Shown: positions 41,288 to 48,729 of the stretch, piece after piece
Numbering within the stretch: the stretch's first letter is position 1
Layout of the letters: every line of letters begins with the position of its first letter
Assembly: GCA_002436025.1 (NCBI GenBank)
Contig: DIXM01000002.1
Span: forward strand, 186,001 to 250,000
Length of the DNA: 64,000 nucleotides
Source: a candidate division Hyd24-12 bacterium UBA6080
GTDB taxonomy: Bacteria > Fermentibacterota > Fermentibacteria > Fermentibacterales > JCC-6
Direction of reading: 5' to 3'
Notes under the pieces: generated by a model
What the model saw: the letters and a program-made list of their open reading frames with translations, nothing else
Told to the model about the DNA's origin: nothing
The model's database searches: none
Program-made: the position numbers and the translations under genes

Positions 41288-42616
41288 ATGTACAGGTTTC
41301 CGGAAGGCGTGTTTTCCGATGTGCGCCTGGAGGAGAGCGTCACCACGGTGATCGCCTTCGTCATGGGCAGGCTGGAACAAAGAAGGGAAAGAACGGAACG
41401 CACCGCGTTCATAAGGGTGTTCGACGGCATCCGATGGTACTTCTCTTCGCTCACCGATCCACGGCAGTCGACGGTTCAGGAGAAACTGGACGATCTTGCT
41501 GCAATGGCAAGTGCCGGGCGTATTGAGGGACACCCCGTTCTCGACCGCCTGTCGCGTCACCGGGGCGAAAGGATCTCGGGCCGCCCGGAAGGAACCGTCG
41601 AGTCGAAGACCGCGGTTCTCGAGTCGTACTTCGGCGAGCTGAAGGCCTTCCCGCAGATCGCGTCATGGCAGGGTTTCATCGGGGACGGGTACTCCCGCAA
41701 GAGGATCATATCGAGCCTGGGCGCCGACATCTCGTTCGACCGGTTCAACTGCGGGATAGGGATAGGCTTTTCAATGGCCGAAGGCGAATCACGCGCGTCC
41801 GAGCAGTTCATGAAGACCGGCCTGGTCCCTGGAGACCTCGAGGGACGTCAGGAAGACTTTCGGGCACGCCTTCAGAAGACACTTCACTACCTTGGCAACG
41901 CTGTCGATGCCGTGGCGGGTGAGCACACCGTCGTCCTCTCCCCCCTTGCTGCAGGGGTCTTCGCCCATGAGAGCTTCGGTCACAAGAGCGAGGCGGACTT
42001 CATGACCGGTGACGAGACCATGCTTCGGGAGTGGCCCCTGGGCGCCAGGGTGGGCCCAGATATCCTCTCCATCTGGGACGACGGAACGGTGCCCGGCACG
42101 GGCTACACCCCCTTCGACGACGAGGGAACCCCTGGCGGAAGGACTTTTCTTGTGAAGAACGGCGTGCTCTCCGGCAGGCTCCACAGCGCCATCACGGCGG
42201 CGGAGCTCCGGGAGGAGCCCACGGGGAACGCCCGTGCCGTCAGCTTCAACTTCGAGCCAATTCCCAGGATGACTACGACCTGCATCGAGCCTGGCGACAT
42301 TTCGAAGAAGGACCTCTTCGCGGGGATAGAGGACGGGATATTCGTCGAGACCGTAAAGCACGGTTCAGGGATGTCCACCTTCACCATCGCCCCCAACCTT
42401 GCTTATCGGATCCGCGGGGGCGAGATCAGCGAACCCCTGAAGGTTTCGGTGATAACCGGGAACGTGATGGAAACACTGGGTGAGATCGACGGCCTCTCCC
42501 GGGAGTGGGAGGTGCTGGGCTTCGTGGGGGGCGGTTGCGGCAAGATGGAGCAGTATCCGCTGCCGGTTGGTTTTGGCGGACCTTTCGTAAGGGTACGCAG
42601 GATGCAGGTGAATTAG
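41288..42616 (+). CDS. tldD: TldD-family metalloprotease subunit
   Basis: A 442-residue TldD/PmbA-family protein. It has the zinc-site HESFGH (His227, Glu228, His232; HExxxH), the DDEGTPG stretch, PRMTTTCIEPGD and the C-terminal GGGCGKMEQ with the family cysteine. TldD pairs with TldE (PmbA), encoded next, to degrade unfolded peptides and mature some ribosomally made peptide antibiotics. The HExxxH site identifies this as the catalytic member of the pair. GGAAGGAAGG lies just before ATG 41288. Confidence 0.92.
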   Translation: MYRFPEGVFSDVRLEESVTTVIAFVMGRLEQRRERTERTAFIRVFDGIRWYFSSLTDPRQSTVQEKLDDLAAMASAGRIEGHPVLDRLSRHRGERISGRPEGTVESKTAVLESYFGELKAFPQIASWQGFIGDGYSRKRIISSLGADISFDRFNCGIGIGFSMAEGESRASEQFMKTGLVPGDLEGRQEDFRARLQKTLHYLGNAVDAVAGEHTVVLSPLAAGVFAHESFGHKSEADFMTGDETMLREWPLGARVGPDILSIWDDGTVPGTGYTPFDDEGTPGGRTFLVKNGVLSGRLHSAITAAELREEPTGNARAVSFNFEPIPRMTTTCIEPGDISKKDLFAGIEDGIFVETVKHGSGMSTFTIAPNLAYRIRGGEISEPLKVSVITGNVMETLGEIDGLSREWEVLGFVGGGCGKMEQYPLPVGFGGPFVRVRRMQVN

Positions 42617-42654
42617 GAAATGAAACCAAAGCAGTGCGGGGCGGAGGAATGAAC

Positions 42655-43869
42655 ATGGTGGAACACGTAGGCACCGAGAGCATGGATGACTCCACCGCCG
42701 GCATCACAGCGGGCAGAGTGGATTCCGTCAGGAACCGGAACATACTGAAGACAGGCCTCAGGCTCTACGACGGCGAAACGGTTGGTGTTGCGGGCTGTCT
42801 TGGCGAGCCCGACATTTCCGACCTCAGGAAAAGGGCCAAGGAGGTTCTGGGGAGCGTTCCCTTCCCATGGGCGCCCAATCGCGATCTGGTACGCCACAGG
42901 GAGGTGCCGGGCGGTGGGAATGGAAGCGTCCTGCCCGAGGCCGAGGCGATCGTGTCGGCCCTGTCCGGTGAGTTTCCAGACATCCTCGTTTCCGGGAAAC
43001 TGACGTTCGGCAGGTATCGCCATTCCCTTTCCGGAGATGGTCTCGATCTCAGCTTCCTCCACCGCGGATACAACCTGTCACTCACCTTCAAAAGAAGGGA
43101 CAGCAGTGCCATCATAGACGGATTCGTCGGAAGCGGAGGCACGAACTGGGATCGCGCGCAGGTTCTCAAGGAGATCCGCCGTGAGTTCCGGGCATTCCTG
43201 CACCCCGTTGCGCCACCGGCATCCGGGGTCCACAACGTGGTCTTCACCGAAACCGGAACGGCCCTCTCCCAGACCATCGGTGACCTCAACGGTCTCAGGT
43301 ACGCCACGGGCTCTTCGCTTCTTTCGGACAAGCGCGATCAGAAGGTCTTCTCGAGTGCCCTGACCCTCCTCCAGTACGCCGACGAGATGGAGGGAACCCC
43401 CTTCTTCGACGCCGAGGGCACGATAACCCCGGCAGAAGGGGTGCCTCTTGTGAGGGACGGCGTCTTCATCCAGCCATTCACCGACATCAGGACGGCCAAT
43501 ACGTACGGTCTTCCCCTGACCGGGGCTGCATCTGCTCAGTACGACGGCGTTCCGTCACTGGGCTTTCCCGAGATCAGGGTGAAACCCTCGGATCGCACCC
43601 TTTCGAAGCTTCTCGATGGCAAGCCGGCGATCTGTGTCAGTGTCACAACTGGCGGGGATTTCACACCAACGGGCGGTTTCGGGGCGCCTGTCCAGCTCGC
43701 ATACCTCCTGGACGCTTCCGGCAACCCCGTGGGCAGGCTTCCCGAGTGCTCCATTTCCTCAACCGTGTGGAAAATGCTGGGGGATGACTTCGTGGGGGTT
43801 TCTTCCGACCCATACTACCCCTCGTCGGATCAGAAAGCCATGGTGATGCGGATGGCGGTGGAGTTTTAG
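42655..43869 (+). CDS. pmbA: TldE/PmbA-family protease partner subunit
   Basis: A 404-residue paralog of the TldD protein lacking the HExxxH zinc site, as expected for TldE. Family features include LRLYDGETVGVAGC near the start, FFDAEGTITPAEGVPLVRDGVF in the middle and TGGDFTPTGGFGAPVQLAYLLD towards the end. The start is taken at ATG 42655 because GGAGG lies seven bases before it; ATG at 42649 overlaps that site. It follows tldD by 38 bases, giving the classic heterodimer operon. Its stop is six bases from the end of a convergent gene. Confidence 0.9.
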   Translation: MVEHVGTESMDDSTAGITAGRVDSVRNRNILKTGLRLYDGETVGVAGCLGEPDISDLRKRAKEVLGSVPFPWAPNRDLVRHREVPGGGNGSVLPEAEAIVSALSGEFPDILVSGKLTFGRYRHSLSGDGLDLSFLHRGYNLSLTFKRRDSSAIIDGFVGSGGTNWDRAQVLKEIRREFRAFLHPVAPPASGVHNVVFTETGTALSQTIGDLNGLRYATGSSLLSDKRDQKVFSSALTLLQYADEMEGTPFFDAEGTITPAEGVPLVRDGVFIQPFTDIRTANTYGLPLTGAASAQYDGVPSLGFPEIRVKPSDRTLSKLLDGKPAICVSVTTGGDFTPTGGFGAPVQLAYLLDASGNPVGRLPECSISSTVWKMLGDDFVGVSSDPYYPSSDQKAMVMRMAVEF

Positions 43870-43875
43870 GCGGGT

Positions 43876-44355
43876 CTACGGCTGAACGGGGGGCCTGATC
43901 CCCGAGAGGATCGAACTCCATTCCACAGCGGTCCACAGGCCGTCCTGGTTCTTTTCCACGGTGATCGGCCTTGGGCTGTCAGCGCCCGAGCACTCAACGA
44001 AGAGCTTCACCCTTCCCTGGGCGGGGTCTCCGCTGTGCGGGTTGGTGGTGAACCGTATGACAAGGGGGGGCTGCTGTGGAAGGTAACGGTTTTCAGGGCT
44101 TGTTCCCAGGATGTAGCTGTTGGGAAGGTACTCCTTCCCTTCGAGCCTCTCCTCGACGAACCTGAGCCGTGATGCGGGAAGGGAGGGGTCTGCGGCGGCG
44201 ATGCACTTCCTGCCCATCTCCCTGTCCATCGCCATCAGGGCAAGGCCGATAATGACTGCGGCCGCGGCGCCTTCGGGGCTTTCCCCAAGGGTCTTGAGCT
44301 TTTCGGTGAACTGGCTGACATCCGTTGGAACGTCGTGAAGTACAACATCGGGCAT
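43876..44355 (-). CDS. Unknown small cytoplasmic protein, DUF6935-like
   Basis: A 159-residue soluble protein with no signal or membrane segment. An N-terminal helical part (EKLKTLGESPEGAAAAVIIGLALMAMD) is followed by a beta-rich part with SYILGTSPENRYLP and WTAVEWSSIL. The pattern of a YILGTSPENxY motif followed by two strands recalls DUF6935 proteins of bacteroidetes and firmicutes, but I cannot confirm it. It lies between a convergent tldE and a glycosyltransferase gene in the same orientation 24 bases downstream. Confidence 0.6.
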   Translation of the reverse strand: MPDVVLHDVPTDVSQFTEKLKTLGESPEGAAAAVIIGLALMAMDREMGRKCIAAADPSLPASRLRFVEERLEGKEYLPNSYILGTSPENRYLPQQPPLVIRFTTNPHSGDPAQGRVKLFVECSGADSPRPITVEKNQDGLWTAVEWSSILSGIRPPVQP

Positions 44356-44379
44356 TTCCTGAGTCTTCCTTTCCTGTGG

Positions 44380-45573
44380 TCAGCCCCGGAAGCCGTCGAG
44401 AAAGCCCGCGAGGTGCTTCATGGTGACGGCTCCGCTCAGCTGTTCTGAGATCTTCATCTGATCCCGGGGGGCCCGGAGGATCCCCTTCCGCCAGTGGTCG
44501 TGAACATCCTCGAGGGTCGAGGCCAGGGCCATGGGATCGGGCTGGCAGATGTAGGCGCCGCCCAGCGACCTGAGCGTCTGGCTCATGTCGCCCTCGGGGG
44601 CGGCAGCGATGATCGGTCTGCCCGTTCTGAGGCAGTCTGCGACCACCGCCGGGCACTCCCTGTGGCTGTTGGTGCCCGGGGGGAGCGACAGAAGCAGGAC
44701 ATGGCACGAGGCCATGAACCCGGGCATGCGCCTCCAGGGGAGTATCCCGTTGAAAACCACATTATTGTGTGTCCGGGAAGTCCCGGGCATCATGCCTGCA
44801 TGTTCGACCTGAAGGGCAGTGTCGGGGTTTCTTCGAAGGAACTCGCCGACGCCTGAGAGGACCATGTCCGGTGTGTGGGTTCCACGGAAGCCGTCCACCC
44901 ATCCCACCCTGAATGTGCCGCCCTTTTCGATCGGGGGAGCCGGGGATGTCCTGTCGGGGTCGAAGGAGTTGTGAGCCACATGGACAGGCGGGCAGAGCCC
45001 GGGATACCTCTCCATGAACCAGCCCGCCGCGCCATCGCTTCCCGTAACCAGTGCCGAGGCCGACTTTACCGTGCGTCTCTCCAGAAAGCCGTGGAGAAGC
45101 CTTTGCAAACCGCTTGTCCAGGCAGTTGCGTAATCAGCGAGCCATAGCCCCGCGAAGAACGGGATCATTGGAAGGCCGGTCTTCATTGATAGCTCGACGG
45201 AAACCTGACCGAGCGAGTGGGAGGGCATCAGGGGCATGACAAGGGCCGGGTGCTCCCGCTGTATTATCTCGAGGCCTTTGCTGACCATCGCTTTACGGCT
45301 TCGGGAGAGAGCGTCGGGCGCATCGAGCAAGTCATGAAGCACAGCGGGAAGGGTGGCTCCGCCCTGGCTTTCAGGTCCGTGATAAACCTTCAGGTTGGCA
45401 GGCAATTCCCCTGCAATGGTTTCATCGGATTGGACAGGGCCGGCGGGGGGCACGGCCATCACCACCGGCTCCCACCCGGAGGCCGGAAGGAACCTGCACG
45501 CTGCGAGAAGTGCGGGAGTTCCCGCGTTGACCGCCGGAGGTAAACCAGATGTCAGAAGAAGAAGCCTTTTCAA
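44380..45573 (-). CDS. Glycosyltransferase (GT-B, family 4-like)
   Basis: A 397-residue enzyme starting MKRLLLLTSGLPPAVNAGTP, whose N-terminal half resembles GT4 acceptor domains. The C-terminal donor domain shows GTFRVGWVDGFRGTHTPDMVL, FNGILPWRRMP and the sugar-nucleotide region NSHRECPAVVADCLRTGRPI (Glu in place of the usual E-x7-E pair). I place the start at TTG 45573, preceded by AGGA; the longer open frame upstream crosses the promoter of the divergent glycosyltransferase and is coding-unlike. Not part of the main glycan operon. Confidence 0.8.
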   Translation of the reverse strand: MKRLLLLTSGLPPAVNAGTPALLAACRFLPASGWEPVVMAVPPAGPVQSDETIAGELPANLKVYHGPESQGGATLPAVLHDLLDAPDALSRSRKAMVSKGLEIIQREHPALVMPLMPSHSLGQVSVELSMKTGLPMIPFFAGLWLADYATAWTSGLQRLLHGFLERRTVKSASALVTGSDGAAGWFMERYPGLCPPVHVAHNSFDPDRTSPAPPIEKGGTFRVGWVDGFRGTHTPDMVLSGVGEFLRRNPDTALQVEHAGMMPGTSRTHNNVVFNGILPWRRMPGFMASCHVLLLSLPPGTNSHRECPAVVADCLRTGRPIIAAAPEGDMSQTLRSLGGAYICQPDPMALASTLEDVHDHWRKGILRAPRDQMKISEQLSGAVTMKHLAGFLDGFRG

Positions 45574-45660
45574 CGTGGTTTTCCTGTCCTGTACCGGTGA
45601 ACCGGAACAAGTATATAGGCAACGGGATGATGACGCAAACGGATCCCCGCAGTTCAGTAA

Positions 45661-45689
45661 ATGACTTACACCGGCGCAGCGGCTATAAT
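45661..45689 (+). promoter_or_regulatory. Putative promoter for glycosyltransferase-lysC-uppP unit
   Basis: ATGACT (45661-45666), 17-base spacer, and a perfect TATAAT (45684-45689), 34 bases before the ATG at 45724. The 150-base divergent gap otherwise shows only TATATA near 45615, which could serve the minus-strand gene. Confidence 0.5.
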
Positions 45690-45723
45690 CCGGCCATGTT
45701 CCACGCACCCCGGGGGTCGGTTC

Positions 45724-46833
45724 ATGCGGGTATCCTTTGTCATGCTGGGTCTGAGAGACCATCGCACCGGCGGCTACGATTTCAATATGAGGGTTGCGGC
45801 CGCCCTCGAGTCCCGGGGGCACACCGTTGACCGGGTCCATCACGAAACGATTGCGCCCCGTGCAAGGGGCAGAAGGCTTGCCGGTTCGTGGGAGGTCCTG
45901 CGAAGGGTTGCAGCTTTCAGGCCGGATGTGCTCGTTGTCGGCAGAAGCTATACCTTCATGGTCCCGCTCAGGATCCTGCTGGTGTTCTGGCGGCTTCCCG
46001 TGCTCTACCTTGTTCACCATCTGGAGTGGATGGACAGCCCCCGAAAACCCTCACGATCCCGTCTTGCTCTCGTCAGGTGGCTGGTGGGCAGGGGTGACAT
46101 GATCTGGTGCAACAGCCGTGCAACGCTGTCGGGGCTTTCCGGCATGGGTCTTTCCCCGGAGAGGCTAAGGGTAATCCCCCCGGGCTTCTCCCGCTTCGAG
46201 GTGAAAAGGTCCGGTGAGAGTTGCCGCGCACAACCGCTTCTTCTGTGTGTGGGCGCCCTCACGGCCAGGAAGGGACAGGAGACCATCCTGAAGGCCTGCT
46301 CAATGCTTGAGGGGCGGGACTTTCGCCTGGTTCTCGCGGGATCCGCTGTGGAAGAGCCCGGATACGCCAGAAGGGTGGCTGACGCTGCCGAGTCGCCCTC
46401 CCTGTCCGGAAAGGTTTCGATCAAGGGGCACCTGAACAAGGAAGAGGTCTACAGTCTCATGGGGAAGGCCGATGTCCTTCTGCACGCCGCCCCCTGGGAA
46501 GCCTACGGCATTGCCCTGGCCGAGGCCATGTGGGCAGGGCTTCCTGTGGTAGCCTCCCGGGGAGGGGCAGTGCCAGAGCTGGTCACGCCTGGGGTGCAGG
46601 GTTTTCTCTACGATCCCTCAGACGCCCGTGCGCTTTCGGAGAAGATCATCCTGCTTCTTGACAACGGGGAACTGAGAAGAAGAATGGGGGCTGCCGCCCG
46701 CTCCAGGGCGGAGGAGCTTTACACTTGGGAAAGAACATGCGAGGAGTTTGTCAGCCTTGTTGAAGAAACTGCTTGTGGCCAAGTTCGGCGGGACCTGCCT
46801 TGCGGACCGGGAGTCGCAACGGCGGACCGCTGA
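45724..46833 (+). CDS. Family 4 glycosyltransferase
   Basis: A 369-residue GT-B enzyme with MRVSFVMLGLRDHRTGG, LVHHLEWMDSP, the donor-domain opening LLCVGALTARKGQETILKA, and a textbook GT4 motif, AYGIALAEAMWAGLPVVASR followed by GGAVPEL. The E-x7-E pair is conserved as Ile-Ala-Leu-Ala-Glu-type. Start ATG 45724 follows GGGGG. The 3' end overlaps aspartokinase by about 77 bases, so the two genes are translationally linked despite unrelated functions. Confidence 0.9.
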   Translation: MRVSFVMLGLRDHRTGGYDFNMRVAAALESRGHTVDRVHHETIAPRARGRRLAGSWEVLRRVAAFRPDVLVVGRSYTFMVPLRILLVFWRLPVLYLVHHLEWMDSPRKPSRSRLALVRWLVGRGDMIWCNSRATLSGLSGMGLSPERLRVIPPGFSRFEVKRSGESCRAQPLLLCVGALTARKGQETILKACSMLEGRDFRLVLAGSAVEEPGYARRVADAAESPSLSGKVSIKGHLNKEEVYSLMGKADVLLHAAPWEAYGIALAEAMWAGLPVVASRGGAVPELVTPGVQGFLYDPSDARALSEKIILLLDNGELRRRMGAAARSRAEELYTWERTCEEFVSLVEETACGQVRRDLPCGPGVATADR

Positions 46834-47950
46834 GCTCTGCGGAACGCTCCGTTCCCAGTGCGAAAACCTTGTTGTTGTCGTGTCCGCAATGGGGCGCAGC
46901 GGCGACCCCTACGCAACCGATACCCTTCTCGGGCTGCTTTCGGACGGAGCCTCCCCGGCCGAGCGGGACAGGCTGATGGCGTGCGGAGAGATCATAAGCG
47001 CACTTGTCACGGCATCCCTCCTCAGGGGTAATGGAATCGAAGCCGAAGCCCTTACCGGGTGGGAGGCGGGGATCACGACCGACGACAGTTCCGGCGACGC
47101 AATGGTGCTCAGCGTGGATACCACCGGGATGAACAGGGTTCTCGCCGGGGGTGCGGTGGCCGTTGTGGCCGGGTTCCAGGGCTTTTCCCCCGAAGGTTGC
47201 GTGACAACGCTTGGCAGGGGAGGCAGCGATACTACAGCCGTGGTCCTTGCCGCCGCGCTCAAAGCTGACGAAGTGGTTTTTTTCAAAACAGTTGAATCCG
47301 TGTTCACCGCCGACCCTGAAAAGGTGCCTGAAGCAAGGAAGCTCGACCGGATCTGCGCCGAAGACCTCAGACAAATGGCCTGGCAGGGCGCGAAGATCGT
47401 TAATCCAAGGGCTGCCGAAGCATCCATTGCCTCAGGCATTCCCATCAGGGTCAGGTCTTTCGCAACCGGAGATGTGGTCACCACTGTCGAGCCGGTACCT
47501 TCGGTCTGCGAGAACTACATCGTCGGCGTGGCATCCGGTCCCCCGGTGGCAAGAATGACAGTCTCCGGAGGTGCCGGGCCCTGCCACGTCTTCCATTCCA
47601 GGGTTTTCGGGCTTGTGGCAGGCGCCGGGGTATCCATGGACATGTTCAGCGTTTTCGGTGACACGGCAGTGTTCACGGTTCCCCTCGACGAGCGGGACCG
47701 GGTCGCCTGCATTCTGGAGGGCGAAGGGCTGCGCTGCCTTTCTCTGGCGCCATGCGCAAAGGTTTCCATCGTGGGCGCTGGCATGCACGGGCTGAGGGGT
47801 GTCATGGCAAGGTTCAGCGCCGCCCTCAGTGAAGCCGGAGTGGAAATGCTGCAGACCGTTGACTCCCATGCCACGATCAGTGCACTTGTGGCCATGGGTG
47901 AGCGGGACACGGCCCTCAGGGCCCTGCACAGGGAGTTCGTGGAGAAATGA
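46757..47950 (+). CDS. lysC: Aspartate kinase
   Basis: It phosphorylates aspartate, the entry step to lysine, threonine, methionine and diaminopimelate. The 397-residue monofunctional enzyme has the N-terminal VAKFGGTCLAD motif, VTTLGRGGSDTTAV, a FKTVESVFTADP loop and two C-terminal ACT domains (about 255-395) for amino-acid feedback. In the N-terminal motif Cys stands where Ser is usual (KFGGTS). The start is a TTG: 46757 is chosen for spacing from GAGGAG at 46741; 46748 and 46760 are alternatives. It lies between a glycosyltransferase and uppP, overlapping both. Confidence 0.92.
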   Translation: MLKKLLVAKFGGTCLADRESQRRTAELCGTLRSQCENLVVVVSAMGRSGDPYATDTLLGLLSDGASPAERDRLMACGEIISALVTASLLRGNGIEAEALTGWEAGITTDDSSGDAMVLSVDTTGMNRVLAGGAVAVVAGFQGFSPEGCVTTLGRGGSDTTAVVLAAALKADEVVFFKTVESVFTADPEKVPEARKLDRICAEDLRQMAWQGAKIVNPRAAEASIASGIPIRVRSFATGDVVTTVEPVPSVCENYIVGVASGPPVARMTVSGGAGPCHVFHSRVFGLVAGAGVSMDMFSVFGDTAVFTVPLDERDRVACILEGEGLRCLSLAPCAKVSIVGAGMHGLRGVMARFSAALSEAGVEMLQTVDSHATISALVAMGERDTALRALHREFVEK

Positions 47951-48726
47951 GCCTTCTCGAGAGCGTGGCGCTTGCGGCCATTCAGGGTCTCACCGAGTTC
48001 CTTCCCGTCTCCAGTTCGGGGCACCTTGCCCTGGCTTCCGAGTTCATGAACATTCCGGCGGGAAGCATGGCCTTCGAGGTCGTTCTCCATCTCGGTACAC
48101 TGGTGGCGGTTCTTCTCATTTATGGAAGAGACCTTTCATCAATTGCCGTGGGTGTCGTTCGCGGCCGAAGGGAGGGCATGCTTACAGCGCTTTCGCTTCT
48201 CCTGGCTTCAGTTCCCGCCGGCATCGTGGGGGTCTTCCTCTCGGACAGGATCGAGGCCGTTTTCGGCATGCCCCTTGTGGTGAGCCTCCTCATGCTCCTG
48301 ACCGGAACAGTGCTTTTCCTGACAAGGTTCTCGCCCCCGGGCAGGGGCGAACCCGGCATACGCAGGGGCGTTTTCATTGGTTTTTTTCAGGCGCTGGCAG
48401 TCCTGCCCGGAGTCTCAAGGTCCGGGCTAACCATTTCGGCGGGTCTTTTCAGGGGGGTGGACAGGGCTGAGGCGGCAAGGTTCTCGTTTCTCCTCTCCGT
48501 TCCGGCCATCCTTGGCGCCGCGGTCCTGGAACTGCCGAAGGCGGAATGGAATACCCCGGTTGGTGTTCTCGTGGCGGGTTTCGCCGTATCGGCACTGGTC
48601 GGGTACGGCGCTCTGAAGCTGCTGCTGCGTTTCGTTGGAGCGGGGGCGCTTCACAGGTTCTGCTGGTATTGCTGGGCCGTCGGAGGCTTTGGTACGGTCT
48701 GGTTTATCTTGAACAGGGGGGCGTAG
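47947..48726 (+). CDS. uppP: Undecaprenyl-diphosphatase
   Basis: It dephosphorylates undecaprenyl diphosphate to recycle the lipid carrier used for peptidoglycan and surface glycans, and confers bacitracin resistance. The 259-residue, eight-helix BacA family protein has the motifs AAIQGLTEFLPVSSSGHL and GFFQALAVLPGVSRSG, with the catalytic Glu, Ser and Arg residues. Starts at ATG 47947 with a four-base overlap with lysC. The TPR gene follows after three bases. Confidence 0.95.
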   Translation: MSLLESVALAAIQGLTEFLPVSSSGHLALASEFMNIPAGSMAFEVVLHLGTLVAVLLIYGRDLSSIAVGVVRGRREGMLTALSLLLASVPAGIVGVFLSDRIEAVFGMPLVVSLLMLLTGTVLFLTRFSPPGRGEPGIRRGVFIGFFQALAVLPGVSRSGLTISAGLFRGVDRAEAARFSFLLSVPAILGAAVLELPKAEWNTPVGVLVAGFAVSALVGYGALKLLLRFVGAGALHRFCWYCWAVGGFGTVWFILNRGA

Positions 48727-48729
48727 GAG

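Noticed and set aside
45574..46020. Long N-terminal extension of the minus-strand glycosyltransferase
   Set aside because: It crosses the promoter and the first part of the divergent glycosyltransferase; the TTG at 45573 has a ribosome site and matches the expected N terminus.
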